Assembly: GCA_032595675.1 (NCBI GenBank)
Contig: JAVQMD010000001.1
Span: 1 to 64,000 of the forward strand
Source: Candidatus Electrothrix rattekaaiensis
GTDB lineage: Bacteria; Desulfobacterota; Desulfobulbia; Desulfobulbales; Desulfobulbaceae
Reading direction: 5' to 3'
Length of the DNA: 64,000 bases
The notes beneath the pieces are model-generated. The model saw nothing but the letters and a program-made list of their open reading frames with translations, had not been told where the DNA came from and searched no databases. Positions 8,940 to 18,891 of the stretch are shown piece after piece (position 1 is the first letter of the stretch; each line of letters begins with the position of its first letter). A program made the translations under genes and the position numbers.

Positions 8940-10328
8940 ATGGCTGATTACCAGCTCATCATTATCGGCGGCGGCCTCTCCGGCTTGGCCGCCGGTATCC
9001 GTTCAGCTCGTTTCGGGCAGAAAACCCTGATTATCGAGCAGCATAGCCTGCCCGGTGGTTTAAATTCCTATTACTACCGCCAAGGCTATCTGTTGGAAAC
9101 CGGTCTTCATGCGATGACCAATTTTGCCGCCCAAGGGGCCAAACATGCGCCCTTGAACAGGTTGTTCCGCCAGTTGAAACTTTCCCGCAAAAAATTTATC
9201 ACCCACGAGCAGCTCGGCTCCGAGGTGATTTTCCCCCAGGCATCGCTCCAATTTTCCAACGACTTTGATCTCCTCTGCGAAGAAATAGCACGTCATTTCC
9301 CGGCAAGCATTGACCGATTTCGGGCAATGGCTAAGGAAATTGATGCCTATGATCCCTTTGCCGAGGTGCCCTGGCAATCGGCTCGAAATTTTTTGCGGGA
9401 TCGCCTTGCCGAACCTCTGCTGGAAGATATGCTTCTCTTGCCTCTGATGGTGTACGGCAATGCCGAAGAGCATGACATGGATTTGGGGCAGTTTGCCATT
9501 ATGTTTCGGGCACTCTTTTTGGAGGGCTTTTTTCGTCCAGAAGGAACGATTAAAGATTTGATCGACATGCTGTTGGAACAGTATGCCCGATTCGGAGGAG
9601 AACTGCGCTTTCGTACTCCTGTTGCCGCAATCATCAACAAAGATGATACGGTACAGGGGATTCGCTTGGAAAACGGCGAAGAGATCACCGCAGATGCGGT
9701 CCTGTCCACTGTGGGCATTCCAGGAACAGCTCAATTAAGCGGCTGGTCCCTAGACATTGACGAGTATATTGGTAGAATGACCTTTATGGAGTCTATTTCT
9801 ATGGTACCGGAATTGCACCTGCCACCAGAACGAGCAGGCCGTACTATCCTGTTTTACAGCCTCAATGAAAAGCTTCGCTATCACCAGCCGACAGAGCCTA
9901 TTGATCCTTCTTGGGGGGTAATCTGTTTCCCGGATAATTTTGAGGGGCTGGAAAGGAAAAGCGATGCCCCTGTCCAGGTGCGGGTGACCAATGCGGCCAA
10001 TTATGAACTCTGGCAGCAAGCGGCGGACGATAAAGAGCAGTACCGGCAACTCAAAAAAGAATGCGGGCAACAGTCGGCAGCAGCAGTGAACCAGATCCTT
10101 GGTCAATACAACCAAGGCGCAGTGTTTCAGGACAGTTTTACGCCCATGACCATTGAGCGGTTTACGGAAAAGCGGGGCGGAGCCGTATACGGCAGTCCGA
10201 TCAAGATCAAGAGCGGCAGAACGCCGTTTGAGAATCTCTTTATCGCGGGCACAGATCAGGGCTATCTCGGGATTGTCGGGGCCATGCTCAGTGGCGTGAC
10301 TATTGTGAATCAGCATCTTTTGACCTGA
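8940..10328 (+). CDS. CrtI-like FAD-dependent oxidoreductase (phytoene desaturase family)
   Basis: A 462-residue flavoprotein of the phytoene desaturase/carotenoid isomerase family. The N-terminal dinucleotide fold is IIIGGGLSGLAAGIRSA, with the acidic end IIEQH and the following PGGLNSYYY. The C-terminal FAD motif lies near FIAGTDQGYLGIVGAMLSG. Family members desaturate, saturate or isomerise long polyene or isoprenoid chains. No squalene, phytoene or other carotenoid synthase is present nearby, but a ketosynthase and an ACP are, which favours an acyl chain as substrate (inference). It is one of three such genes in the window (also 11702 and 26948). Confidence 0.88.
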   Translation: MADYQLIIIGGGLSGLAAGIRSARFGQKTLIIEQHSLPGGLNSYYYRQGYLLETGLHAMTNFAAQGAKHAPLNRLFRQLKLSRKKFITHEQLGSEVIFPQASLQFSNDFDLLCEEIARHFPASIDRFRAMAKEIDAYDPFAEVPWQSARNFLRDRLAEPLLEDMLLLPLMVYGNAEEHDMDLGQFAIMFRALFLEGFFRPEGTIKDLIDMLLEQYARFGGELRFRTPVAAIINKDDTVQGIRLENGEEITADAVLSTVGIPGTAQLSGWSLDIDEYIGRMTFMESISMVPELHLPPERAGRTILFYSLNEKLRYHQPTEPIDPSWGVICFPDNFEGLERKSDAPVQVRVTNAANYELWQQAADDKEQYRQLKKECGQQSAAAVNQILGQYNQGAVFQDSFTPMTIERFTEKRGGAVYGSPIKIKSGRTPFENLFIAGTDQGYLGIVGAMLSGVTIVNQHLLT

Positions 10329-10343
10329 ACAGAGAATGGACTA

Positions 10344-10952
10344 ATGAGTTACAAAGGCACATTAACCTCTTGGGACGATGATAAAGGATTTGGTTTTATC
10401 ACCCCAGAGGATGGCGGTAAACGAATTTTTGTCCACATCAAGTCCTTTAGTAACCGTAGACAGCGACCTGAACTTCATCAAATACTGAGCTATAGGGTGT
10501 CTTCGGATAAGCAAGGTCGCCCTTGCGCAGTGCAGGTTGCTTTGCCTCATGAAAAGCGTAAACTGAAGATGAAGAAAGGGACCTGCTCCTATACAATCGC
10601 TTTTTTCTTTCTTGCAGCTATCACCGGTTCATTTTTTGCTGGAAAGATACCGCTTCTGATTATCGGTCTGTATTTCATTATCAGTCTGCTGACCTTTCTC
10701 GTGTACGCAAAAGATAAATCAGCAGCAAAGAAAGGGGCGTGGCGAACCCCGGAAAGTACCCTTCATCTGTTTTCACTGTTTGGGGGCTGGCCCGGTGCGC
10801 TTGTTGCGCAACAAAAATTACGTCATAAGTCGAAAAAGCAATCTTTCCGTTTGGTTTTTTGGTTAACAGTCCTGCTGAATTGCGCAGGATTGTTCTGGTT
10901 GTTTACACCGACCGGAGCGGCTAAGCTCAGCCTGCTGAAAAATGTTTTTTAA
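10344..10952 (+). CDS. cold-shock domain / DUF1294 membrane fusion protein
   Basis: 202 residues. Residues 1-70 form a cold-shock (CSD) domain with the RNA-binding segments KGFGFITPEDGG and IFVHIKSF. The rest is a DUF1294 domain with about three hydrophobic helices and the FGGWPGALVAQQKLRHKSKK segment that typifies that family. This CSD-DUF1294 arrangement is widespread in proteobacteria, but its function is unknown. It starts 15 bases after the CrtI-like gene, so it is probably in the same transcript, perhaps only by chance. Confidence 0.88.
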   Translation: MSYKGTLTSWDDDKGFGFITPEDGGKRIFVHIKSFSNRRQRPELHQILSYRVSSDKQGRPCAVQVALPHEKRKLKMKKGTCSYTIAFFFLAAITGSFFAGKIPLLIIGLYFIISLLTFLVYAKDKSAAKKGAWRTPESTLHLFSLFGGWPGALVAQQKLRHKSKKQSFRLVFWLTVLLNCAGLFWLFTPTGAAKLSLLKNVF

Positions 10953-11003
10953 AAATTTCTATATGCTTCATCCCTCTTTTCCTTAAACTATGTCTTCATA
11001 GCC

Positions 11004-11615
11004 ATGAAAGAAAAATACATGCTGAGGGAGGTTTTTGACGCCTTGCCTTCCATGGTCTTTGTGGTTGATCAGGATATGAGGATTCAGGAATATAACGCGG
11101 CGGCAGAAGAGCTGATGACGGATGGGCGAGAGGCTGTTCTTCAGCAGCGGGCCGGTGATATATTCCATTGTATACATTCAACAGAAGTACCTGAAGGATG
11201 CGGCAGTTCGTCGGCCTGCCGAGACTGCATTATTCGGAATTCCGTTACCACCGCTTTGCGAGGAAAGCGTATAGTTCGGCATCGGACACGAATGGAAATC
11301 ATGCAGAACAACCATAAGGCAGAGATATACGCATTGGTCACGGTGTCCCCGTTTTCCTTTCGCGGCAGTCCCCATGCCCTGTTGGTAATTGAAGACATCA
11401 GCGAGATAGCCGAATTGTATCGCATGATTTTTATCTGCCCGGTCTGCGGGAAGGTGCAGGGTGATGAAAAAATCTGGATGCGGGTTGAGGCTTATTTCAA
11501 AAATAACTGGAATGTTGAATGCTCACACGGTTATTGTCCTGATTGTTTTAAGAACGAGCTGAAAAAAATACGATCCTTCCCAACGAACGGGAACGACCTG
11601 CCGATCATTGATTAA
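11004..11615 (+). CDS. PAS-domain protein with cysteine-rich insert and zinc ribbon-like tail
   Basis: 203 residues with no transmitter or output domain. The N-terminal PAS domain (about 8-135) starts DALPSMVFVVDQDMRIQEYN. It contains a cysteine-rich loop, HCIHSTEVPEGCGSSSACRDC, often seen in PAS sensors of sulfate reducers. The C-terminal part has CPVCGKV and a later CSHGYCPDC, a pattern suited to one zinc or iron site. It may sense redox state or a metal and act through a partner; that is inference. A second ATG at 11019 is a possible start. Confidence 0.75.
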   Translation: MKEKYMLREVFDALPSMVFVVDQDMRIQEYNAAAEELMTDGREAVLQQRAGDIFHCIHSTEVPEGCGSSSACRDCIIRNSVTTALRGKRIVRHRTRMEIMQNNHKAEIYALVTVSPFSFRGSPHALLVIEDISEIAELYRMIFICPVCGKVQGDEKIWMRVEAYFKNNWNVECSHGYCPDCFKNELKKIRSFPTNGNDLPIID

Positions 11616-11701
11616 AGCGGATTGTTGCAAAGGAACGACGATTCAACAGCCTTGGGTAAAGCACTCTGGGTAACTTGTTAACATGGAAAGAGTTTATTGC
11701 T

Positions 11702-13108
11702 ATGTCCTTTACGCCTCTTGACAAGGTTCAAAACAACTACGATGTTATTGTTATCGGCTCCGGTCTCGGTGGCCTGACCTGTGCCAACCGTCTTGCCAAG
11801 GCGGGTCATGCGGTTCTCCTGCTGGAGCACCATATCCAGTTGGGTGGGTTGGCGACTTGGTTTAAGCGGGGAGGGCATATCTTTGATGTCTCCCTGCACG
11901 GTTTCCCGCACGGAATGGTCAAGACTTGCAAAAAATACTGGTCCAAGGAGATCAAAGACTCCATTGTCCAGCTCAAAAACATCGCCTTTGATAATCCCCA
12001 GTTTTCCCTGACCACCACCTTTTCTAAGGATGATTTTGTCCGCATCCTCCATGAGGATTTCAAAGTTGAGCGGACCACGGTGGATGATTTTTTCACCACG
12101 GTCAGGGCGATGAATTTTTATGATGATCAAGGCATGACTACTCGGGAGCTTTTTGAGCAGTTTTTTCCGGGCCGATCCGATGTTCATCGCCTCCTGATGG
12201 AGCCTATCACCTATGCGAACGGCTCTACCTTGGATGAGCCAGCCATTACCTACGGGATTGTTTTTTCCAATTTCATGAGCCGGGGCGTGTTCACCTTTGA
12301 GGGCGGTACAGATAAACTCATCGCCATGATGGCGGAGGATCTGCAAAAGAGCGGCGTGACCATCTGCACCGGGGCCAAGGTCGAGCGAATTTTGGTTGAT
12401 AACGGCAAAACCAGGGGTGTCCTTGTCGGAGGTCGGGAAATTATGGCCAAGGCTGTGGTCTCCAATTCCGGCATCACCAATACCATTGATAACTTAGCTG
12501 GACGGGAAGCCTTTAGTGCTGATTTTCTTTCCCGTTTTGATAAGGTGGTGGTGAATAACTCTTCCTGTCAGGTCTATTTCGGTATTCGTCAAGGGGAGTC
12601 CTTCCCGGATATCGGGGATCTGCTCTTTACCTCAACTGCCGAAGAGTTTTCCTCGGAAGAAATGCGGCGTATGGATACCAAAAGCCGCACCTTTTCTGTC
12701 TACTATCCCAAGACCCGCCCGGACAAGCCGGATTACACCGTGGTCGCCTCCATGAACGGTAATTACGACGACTGGGCAGGGCTGGATGATGTCGCCTATA
12801 AAGAGGCCAAGGAGGCTATGGTGGAGCGTTGTTTTGTTGATCTGGAACGCTATATTCCCGGCATCCGTGATAAGGTAGATACTATTTCTTCAGCCACGCC
12901 CAAGACCTTTAACCGCTACACCCTCCATACCAAAGGCACTTCCTTTGGCACCAAGTTCGAGGGGCTGGATATCTCCCGCTCTCTCTTTAAAGAGGTAAGT
13001 GGGCTGTTCCATGTTGGTTCGGTCGGGATTATCATGAGCGGCTGGCTGGGCGCGATCAACTACGGGGTGATTGTGGCTAATGATGTGGATGCGTATATAC
13101 GCGCATAG
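11702..13108 (+). CDS. CrtI-like FAD-dependent oxidoreductase (phytoene desaturase family)
   Basis: 468 residues. The N-terminal FAD fold is DVIVIGSGLGGLTCANRLA, followed by LLEHHIQLGGLATWFKRGG. The C-terminal segment LFHVGSVGIIMSGWLGAINYG replaces the usual FAD-closing motif. It is a distant paralogue of the proteins at 8940 and 26948. The ATG at 11702 is chosen because GGAAAGAG lies before it; an in-frame TTG at 11675 would add nine residues. The likely role is hydride removal, addition or isomerisation on a long unsaturated chain made by the ketosynthase/ACP genes nearby (inference from context). Confidence 0.88.
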   Translation: MSFTPLDKVQNNYDVIVIGSGLGGLTCANRLAKAGHAVLLLEHHIQLGGLATWFKRGGHIFDVSLHGFPHGMVKTCKKYWSKEIKDSIVQLKNIAFDNPQFSLTTTFSKDDFVRILHEDFKVERTTVDDFFTTVRAMNFYDDQGMTTRELFEQFFPGRSDVHRLLMEPITYANGSTLDEPAITYGIVFSNFMSRGVFTFEGGTDKLIAMMAEDLQKSGVTICTGAKVERILVDNGKTRGVLVGGREIMAKAVVSNSGITNTIDNLAGREAFSADFLSRFDKVVVNNSSCQVYFGIRQGESFPDIGDLLFTSTAEEFSSEEMRRMDTKSRTFSVYYPKTRPDKPDYTVVASMNGNYDDWAGLDDVAYKEAKEAMVERCFVDLERYIPGIRDKVDTISSATPKTFNRYTLHTKGTSFGTKFEGLDISRSLFKEVSGLFHVGSVGIIMSGWLGAINYGVIVANDVDAYIRA

Positions 13109-13144
13109 GTGAGCCAACAATAAATCTTTGTATGCAGGAATTCC

Positions 13145-13210
13145 GTAGGGAGCGAATCTGTGTGTTCGCCCTTGTTATGCGGGGCAGACACGCGGGTCTC
13201 TGCCCTTACA
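13145..13210. repeat. 66-base palindromic intergenic repeat, GTAGGG..GCGAA type
   Basis: The left arm (GTAGGGAGCGAATCTGTGTG) and the right arm (ending CGGGTCTCTGCCCTTACA) form a long imperfect inverted repeat. A cleaner copy lies at 52889-52950 between mvhD and metV. Both are in gaps beside unrelated genes, so this is a dispersed element rather than part of either operon. Confidence 0.75.
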
Positions 13211-13338
13211 TTTTTTTCACCAAATTTGGAAGGCGATGTACAGCTCATGCCGTGGTAACGGGATGGGCTGTTTTTGTTTGAGCAGGCTGATAAGTAAGAG
13301 AAAATTTTCAATTCTTCGGAAGAAGAGAGGAGACGGCA

Positions 13339-13926
13339 ATGAAGAAAACAATTCTGATCATAGTCATGATCTTATTACCGGTACAGGGCAATGCGCTTGA
13401 GTTTGATATATGGAAAACAGGTGAGGCAAAGAACAAGGTCATAGATAAAGCAAAGCGTGAAAAGATAGAGTTAAATACACCACATGCAAAGGTGGTTAAA
13501 GGCGGCGGCGTTGCGTCAAATGAAATTCATTATAGCGATGATCTTTTTCAGGAAAAAGCAGAGGTGAGCTTAGTCTTCACCAAAAAAACCAATGTACTCT
13601 ATGGAATAATAATAGATTGGATAGGCCTTGAAAACACAGGAAGGGGAGAGGCTCTGTATGAAAAGATAGGAAATACGCTTGGAGAAAAATATATAAAAGA
13701 TGGGGAGGTTGCTGGGAAGGAGTCGATAATAAATAAAAAAGAACACTTTAAAGACTGTGCAACAACAACGACCAAATACAAGGGTGGGATTAGTGCAACT
13801 CTGTTTCGATGTAACGAGAAACGATTTGTTAGCGTGAGCTATATAGATAGTAAGCTTGAGCAGCAGAACCTCTTTGAAGAAAAAAATGCGATAAAAGAGC
13901 GGAATGGTGATAGCGGGAAGTTTTAA
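13339..13926 (+). CDS. secreted protein of unknown function
   Basis: 195 residues, not recognised. The first 21 residues are a clean signal peptide (MKKTILIIVMILLPVQGNA), so the product should reach the periplasm or beyond. The mature part is lysine- and glutamate-rich, with two central cysteines (KDCATT and LFRCNE) that could form one disulfide. GAGAGGAGAC is a strong ribosome site. Base composition is more AT-rich than the neighbouring CrtI gene, which suggests acquisition. It stands alone, and nothing around it indicates a role. Confidence 0.6.
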   Translation: MKKTILIIVMILLPVQGNALEFDIWKTGEAKNKVIDKAKREKIELNTPHAKVVKGGGVASNEIHYSDDLFQEKAEVSLVFTKKTNVLYGIIIDWIGLENTGRGEALYEKIGNTLGEKYIKDGEVAGKESIINKKEHFKDCATTTTKYKGGISATLFRCNEKRFVSVSYIDSKLEQQNLFEEKNAIKERNGDSGKF

Positions 13927-14002
13927 GGGAAAGAGGATGCAGAGGTAGGGAACAGGGCTGGAAAAGGAGAAAAGATCAGGTTAATACAAAAGAAAAAAAA
14001 GA

Positions 14003-14037
14003 GCGGCGACTGTGAGATAAGAAGAAACAATCGCCGC
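14003..14037. other. inverted repeat, possible weak terminator
   Basis: GCGGCGA and TCGCCGC are separated by 21 bases. It lies between the secreted protein and the convergent small minus-strand gene at 14123. There is no T-run, so a terminator role is uncertain. Confidence 0.35.
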
Positions 14038-14122
14038 AGAGGAAGCTTGGGAAACGAAACTGCGTCATCTTGGTCGGTTCCGTTTGTTGTTATGTATAAA
14101 TCAGGAAGAGCGTTGCGCCAAC

Positions 14123-14362
14123 CTAATTTTCAAGGCAGTCGGTCTGCTCTTTAATGGTCGAATAAAGACAGCATTTTTTCCAATCAACTGTATAGCTCAT
14201 GCCATAAATAATCTCGACAACGCCGCACCCGCATTCACCGATGTTTGAGCAAACCTCCAGCTCCCGACTGAAAGCTTGTGTATTATTCTTGAGCTGTACC
14301 TGTACGTGTTTTTTGGTCAAAGGGCAGTCATACGCTTTGCTCGTTGTATGTCGGGGTTGCAT
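14123..14362 (-). CDS. small cysteine-rich protein of unknown function
   Basis: 79 residues, not recognised. Seven cysteines are spread through the chain, including YDCPLTKK, EVCSNIGECGCGV and KKCCLY, a spacing that could bind a metal or an Fe-S cluster. A very good ribosome site (AAGGAG, eight bases before the ATG) supports translation. It stands alone on the minus strand. The 14363-14728 gap upstream contains no strong gene, only a doubtful 60-codon frame. Confidence 0.65.
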   Translation of the reverse strand: MQPRHTTSKAYDCPLTKKHVQVQLKNNTQAFSRELEVCSNIGECGCGVVEIIYGMSYTVDWKKCCLYSTIKEQTDCLEN

Positions 14363-14480
14363 GTGAAACTCCTTTCAGTCAATTGATGCGCTCTAGGCTG
14401 TCGTACTTTTTGGCTACAATTAATTATTTTTTTATTAAAACATTTTGAGCCTGCCCTTACAATAAGGCGAACGCCTCATT

Positions 14481-14663
14481 TTATTCGGGTGAATCGCCCG
14501 GGTCCTTTGGGCATATTTTGAGCAGCTTGAAATATAACCGATTCTTAGGTAGCCTCAGGTCTCGAATATCTTCGACAGATATATATTTTAACCAGATTTT
14601 TCCAAAAAAGTCATTTAGGTGACAGCCAAAAATTAAACAGTTACAAGGCGGTGTACTATACAT
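14481..14663 (-). CDS. doubtful small protein
   Basis: A 60-residue frame with a hydrophobic, cysteine-containing N-terminus and PKDPGDSPE at the C-terminus. No family was recognised and no convincing ribosome site is seen. It is the only frame of note in 14363-14728 and may be chance or the remnant of a longer gene. Confidence 0.2.
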   Translation of the reverse strand: MYSTPPCNCLIFGCHLNDFFGKIWLKYISVEDIRDLRLPKNRLYFKLLKICPKDPGDSPE

Positions 14664-14728
14664 TCATAGCCCTTGTTAAACGTTCAGCATATTGCCAGTC
14701 CATTTTCGACTGATTTGAGGAGAGTATC

Positions 14729-16654
14729 TTGTCTATTCCTTTACTGCTGCAAGTCTGTGCAGCTCTCATTGCGGCTTTTCTCTTTTCCACCTACACGGTT
14801 ATAGCTACAGAGAGTAAGTGGACCACCCTCATGCTTCTTGATACAGTCTCTCTTGCAGCTCTTTTTTATTTCTTTTTCCAGGTTGTAACAAAAATAAAAT
14901 CGGTCAAGATGCGCATCGCAGTGGCGGCATGCATCAGTATTATCGTCAGTTTAACCTTTATCGGCAATGTCTTCTATTATCAAGTCTTTCACGATTGGGT
15001 GCATGCTGAACTCTTCGGCCAATGGAGTGTCGGGCTGTCCATACAAAGCAGTGTCTTTGAAAATGCAACGTGGCGAGAGATCTCTCTTGCCCTCTTTGTC
15101 CCGCTCATACTCTCTCTTCTTGCTGTACTCTGGAGAGATACACCGAAGAAATATTCGAAAAGAGTTGGCTTGCTGATCTTAATGCTCTGTCTCTCGGTTC
15201 ACTCTGTTGCCGCCTCAAGGCATTTTGAACCCTCGGAGCATAATTTTCTCGTTAACTTGGCAAGAGAGCTTGTTGTCAAAAGCTTTTCTTCCAAGGGAGA
15301 TGCAATGCGGGGAAGTATCGACCCATCGCTCTACCCTGCTGTTGATTCAAGCCGCTACATCAGCTCAACAGACAGTCGTTATCCTCTTATAAAAATCCCG
15401 AAAGAGCAAAACAGAGGAAATTCTTTATTTCCAGAGAGCAAACAGCCCAATATTGTGCTGATTCTGATGGAGTCGGTTCGAGCAAAGGAGTCAGGCACAT
15501 ATGGGGCCAAGCTGAGCTTTACACCTGCCTTTGATCAACTTGCTCGGCAAGGGGTGCTCTATAAAAACTTCTATGCAAACGGAACCCAAACCGTCCGGGG
15601 TGAGCTTTCGTTGCTCTGTTCTTTTTATCCGAACTACACGGGATCCCCGATCTACATGAAGCGGCCAAAGCTCAAATTGAGTTCACTGCCCGGTATTTTA
15701 CAGGAGGATGGCTACAAGACCATGTGGATCAGCGGCTTTAAATCAAGTTATGCCAACAAAGACGGCTTCCTAAAAAAGCATGGCATTGAAGATCTTTATG
15801 ACGGTAGCGACTTGGATCCAGACACTACCGAAAAGATCGGCTGGGGTTACTCGGACAGAGCGATCTTCTCCTATGCGGAATCAATCTTAGATAAGCAGAA
15901 GGAACCCTTTTTTGCCGAGATCATGACGCTCTCCAATCACTGGCCCTTTGATTTTGCCTATTCAGAGACGCCGGAGACCCTGCCGGAAACAGCGGATAAA
16001 AAGTACAGCAACTACTGTCGCGGGATGTACTATACAGACTGGGCAATGGGTGAGTTCATGAAGAGGATGCAAAAGAAGCCCTACTTTAACAACACCCTGT
16101 TCATCATAACCTCTGACCACGGTATCTGGTATTTTCCGCCGGAAGAGAAGCTGACCACCGTTGAAAAACAGGAGGCGTATTTCAGAATGCCCTTGCTCTT
16201 TTACGCGCCCACTCTCTTAGATCCCAAGGTGTCCAATATTGTGACAAGCCAGATTGACGTTGCTCCGACCGTGTTGGACCTCCTCGGCATCCAGCGAAAA
16301 AATGCCTTTCTAGGACAGAGCCTGCTTGATGAAAACCCGAGTCAGGAGCGTTTTGCCCTTATGCAGCATGTGATGAAATGGAGCTATCGTAGAGGGAATG
16401 AGTATATCTACAGTTCCGGTTCAGAGGCTTTTGTTGAACATTATCCGCCACCGCCCAAGGGCACTGCAATGAAACGATCTGATGAACATCTCATCTTTAC
16501 CCTACAGGGGGATCTTCTCCATAGAGGCGGTGAGCAATTTGTTTTTCATGAGGTTGATCAGGATCGTCAGGATAAAACGCAGTGGGTGATTAACCTGTTA
16601 AAATCAAATCAGGAGCTGCTGTTTAGTGATCGGATTTTTGATCATTTGTATTGA
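14729..16654 (+). CDS. LTA-synthase-like membrane sulfatase/phosphoethanolamine transferase family protein
   Basis: 641 residues. About five N-terminal membrane helices (1-165) are followed by a periplasmic alkaline-phosphatase/sulfatase fold. NIVLILMES (about 245) gives the first metal ligand. NGTQTVRGE (about 290) contains the nucleophilic threonine. IITSDHG (about 465) gives the other metal ligands. Such enzymes move phosphoglycerol or phosphoethanolamine onto glycans or lipids, or hydrolyse sulfate esters; the substrate here cannot be read. The start is TTG with GAGGAGAG just before it. A possible terminator follows at 16711. Confidence 0.88.
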   Translation: MSIPLLLQVCAALIAAFLFSTYTVIATESKWTTLMLLDTVSLAALFYFFFQVVTKIKSVKMRIAVAACISIIVSLTFIGNVFYYQVFHDWVHAELFGQWSVGLSIQSSVFENATWREISLALFVPLILSLLAVLWRDTPKKYSKRVGLLILMLCLSVHSVAASRHFEPSEHNFLVNLARELVVKSFSSKGDAMRGSIDPSLYPAVDSSRYISSTDSRYPLIKIPKEQNRGNSLFPESKQPNIVLILMESVRAKESGTYGAKLSFTPAFDQLARQGVLYKNFYANGTQTVRGELSLLCSFYPNYTGSPIYMKRPKLKLSSLPGILQEDGYKTMWISGFKSSYANKDGFLKKHGIEDLYDGSDLDPDTTEKIGWGYSDRAIFSYAESILDKQKEPFFAEIMTLSNHWPFDFAYSETPETLPETADKKYSNYCRGMYYTDWAMGEFMKRMQKKPYFNNTLFIITSDHGIWYFPPEEKLTTVEKQEAYFRMPLLFYAPTLLDPKVSNIVTSQIDVAPTVLDLLGIQRKNAFLGQSLLDENPSQERFALMQHVMKWSYRRGNEYIYSSGSEAFVEHYPPPPKGTAMKRSDEHLIFTLQGDLLHRGGEQFVFHEVDQDRQDKTQWVINLLKSNQELLFSDRIFDHLY

Positions 16655-16710
16655 TGGCTTGTATTGATGGGAGGCTCAATATGCGAGAAGGGCTGTGATG
16701 AGGAGGAATC

Positions 16711-16736
16711 AGGGGGAAGCACCAAGGTTTCCCCCT
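16711..16736. terminator. hairpin between convergent genes
   Basis: AGGGGGAA pairs with TTCCCCCT around a 10-base loop, between the sulfatase-fold gene (plus) and argD (minus). It is well placed to stop both transcripts, but no T-run follows on either strand. Confidence 0.5.
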
Positions 16737-16758
16737 CTGATCCTGCTTGAGAAAAAAA

Positions 16759-17970
16759 TTAGCCGATGGCAACTAGGGCCTGCCGTAACTGCTCAATAAG
16801 AATATCAATATCATCTTGGGTTACGGTCAGGGGCGGAATAAAACGCAGAACCCGTGCCCCGGCAAAATTGATCAGGCAGCCTCGCTCAAAGAGTTGTTGA
16901 ACAATTTCAGGACCGTGCGCAATCCCCTTTTCTGTCAGGACCAAAGCAAGGAGCATACCGCAACCGCGAACTCCGGAGCAAAGCTCTGGGAACTCAGTAG
17001 CAATCGCTTCTAGGCGTTGGATAAAATAGGCACTCATCTCCTGAACAGCGGCGAAAAAACCGTCAGCCAGCATGGTCTTCATCACCGCAACACCGGCTGA
17101 CGCAGCCACCGGATTACCGCCAAAGGTCGAGGCATGGGTGCCGACCGTGAAGGAGGCTGCGATATCAGAGCGAGTCAGCATGGCTCCGATAGGCAGGCCG
17201 TTACCTAGGGCTTTTGCCAAGGTCATGATATCCGGGGTAACGCCCAGCTGCTCATAGGCGAACAGGGTGCCGGTCCGTCCCATTCCGGTCTGCACCTCAT
17301 CAAAGATAAGCAACAGGTTATGCTTATCGCAAAGGCTCCGTATTTTTTGTAAATAGGCAGGCTCTAGGGGACGCACACCGCTCTCACCCTGAAGGGGTTC
17401 ACAAAGGATGGCGCAGGTAGTCGAGTTAATCAATTTTTCCAGCTCATCAGGATCACCAAAGCCAGCATGGACAAAACCGGCAGGCATGGGTTCAAAACCC
17501 TGCTGAAATTTGGGCTGCCCTGTAGCCGCAACTGTGGCCAGGGTTCGCCCATGAAAGGAGCCGGACAGCGAGATGATTTCATAGCGTCCCTTGCCGCTGT
17601 GGATCCGAGCCAGCTTGATCGCGGCTTCATTGGCCTCGGCACCGGAATTAGCCATAAAAACGCGATCCGCAAAGCTGTTGGCGGTGAGCAGTTCTGCCAG
17701 CTCGGTCTGCGGCTCGGTATAAAAGAGGTTAGAGACGTGCATGAGCTTCTTGGCCTGCGCACAAACAGCCTCTGTAACCGCCGGATGGCAATGTCCCAAA
17801 GAGCAGACCGCAATACCGGCCAGAAAATCCAAGTACTCTCTGTTGTCCGCATCCCAAAGCCTGCACCCTTCTCCCCGCACCATAGCTGCCGGAAATCGGC
17901 TGTAGGTCCCTGCAAACACGGCATCACCCTTTTCTTTCCATTCTGTATTGTTCAAACCTGCTGCTGTCAT
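16759..17970 (-). CDS. argD: acetylornithine aminotransferase
   Basis: ArgD, 403 residues, a PLP enzyme that converts N-acetylglutamate semialdehyde to N-acetylornithine in arginine synthesis and may also serve lysine synthesis. Seen: [26 protein letters not shown] and the PLP lysine in [13 protein letters not shown]. Its ATG overlaps the argB stop by four bases (ATGA), so the two are translationally coupled. The family also contains ornithine and succinylornithine transaminases; the argB partner supports ArgD. Confidence 0.95.
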   Translation of the reverse strand: MTAAGLNNTEWKEKGDAVFAGTYSRFPAAMVRGEGCRLWDADNREYLDFLAGIAVCSLGHCHPAVTEAVCAQAKKLMHVSNLFYTEPQTELAELLTANSFADRVFMANSGAEANEAAIKLARIHSGKGRYEIISLSGSFHGRTLATVAATGQPKFQQGFEPMPAGFVHAGFGDPDELEKLINSTTCAILCEPLQGESGVRPLEPAYLQKIRSLCDKHNLLLIFDEVQTGMGRTGTLFAYEQLGVTPDIMTLAKALGNGLPIGAMLTRSDIAASFTVGTHASTFGGNPVAASAGVAVMKTMLADGFFAAVQEMSAYFIQRLEAIATEFPELCSGVRGCGMLLALVLTEKGIAHGPEIVQQLFERGCLINFAGARVLRFIPPLTVTQDDIDILIEQLRQALVAIG

Positions 17971-18851
17971 ACTGTAATCTCCGTACCAATACCCTTATGG
18001 GTAAAAATCTCCAGCAGGATGGCGTGTTCCTGCCGCCCGTCAATAATATGGGCCTTGTTGACTCCGCCCTCAAGAGCGGAAGCGCAACAGCGGAGTTTCG
18101 GAATCATTCCGCCGCTGATTACTCCATCCGTAATCATCTGCTCAATGGTTTCCTTCTTGATAGAGGAGAGCAGGCTGCCTTCACTGTCCTTGACGCCTTC
18201 CACATCAGTGAGCAGGATGAGCTTGACTGCATCCAGCTCGGCAGCAATGGCTCCAGCCACCAGATCGGCGTTGATATTATATGCCTGCCCGTCTTCACCC
18301 ACTCCAACCGGCGCAATGACCGGGATAAAATCCTGGGCATCCAGAGTCGTAAGGATTTCAGGATTCACCCTAGTCACTTCGCCCACCCGACCGAGATCAA
18401 TGAGTTCCGGCGGAGCGTTTTCCGTTTCCGGTTTCCCGAGCACCTTCATCTTTTTTGCCTGGACAAGATCACCGTCCCGCCCGGAAAGTCCTACGGCCTT
18501 GCCGCCGTAATGATTGATCAGGCCGACGATCTCCTTATTCACCTTGCCCACCAGAACCATCTCCACCACATCCATAGTCGGGCCGTCCGTGACCCGCATC
18601 CCCTGGATATAGTTGGAGGTGATCTGCATTTTTTGCAGAAATTCATTAATCTGCGGTCCGCCGCCGTGGACTACCACGGGATTCAGGCCGATATATTTAA
18701 GCAGAATAACGTCCAGAGCAAAATTTTTCTTCAGCTCCTCGTCCACCATTGCGTGACCGCCGTATTTGATGACCACGGTTTTATGGTTGAACTCACGTAT
18801 ATACGGCAAGGATTCTATGAGTACCTTGGCTTTGGCTATTTCATGTTCCAT
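17967..18851 (-). CDS. argB: acetylglutamate kinase
   Basis: ArgB, 294 residues, phosphorylates N-acetylglutamate, the second step of arginine synthesis. Motifs seen: [10 protein letters not shown] near the N-terminus, [10 protein letters not shown] for substrate binding, and the C-terminal ISGGMIPKL. The ATG at 18851, with GGAG seven bases upstream, is chosen. A longer frame begins at 18938 but would overlap ychF and add residues absent from the family. It lies 40 bases after ychF and overlaps argD by four bases. Confidence 0.96.
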   Translation of the reverse strand: MEHEIAKAKVLIESLPYIREFNHKTVVIKYGGHAMVDEELKKNFALDVILLKYIGLNPVVVHGGGPQINEFLQKMQITSNYIQGMRVTDGPTMDVVEMVLVGKVNKEIVGLINHYGGKAVGLSGRDGDLVQAKKMKVLGKPETENAPPELIDLGRVGEVTRVNPEILTTLDAQDFIPVIAPVGVGEDGQAYNINADLVAGAIAAELDAVKLILLTDVEGVKDSEGSLLSSIKKETIEQMITDGVISGGMIPKLRCCASALEGGVNKAHIIDGRQEHAILLEIFTHKGIGTEITV

Positions 18852-18891
18852 TGTATGCTCCGATTTTCTTTTTTGAACGCAGGCTGTTACA

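Noticed and set aside
8940-13108. Carotenoid biosynthesis cluster
   Set aside because: CrtI-like enzymes are present, but there is no phytoene or diapophytoene synthase, cyclase or prenyl synthase nearby.
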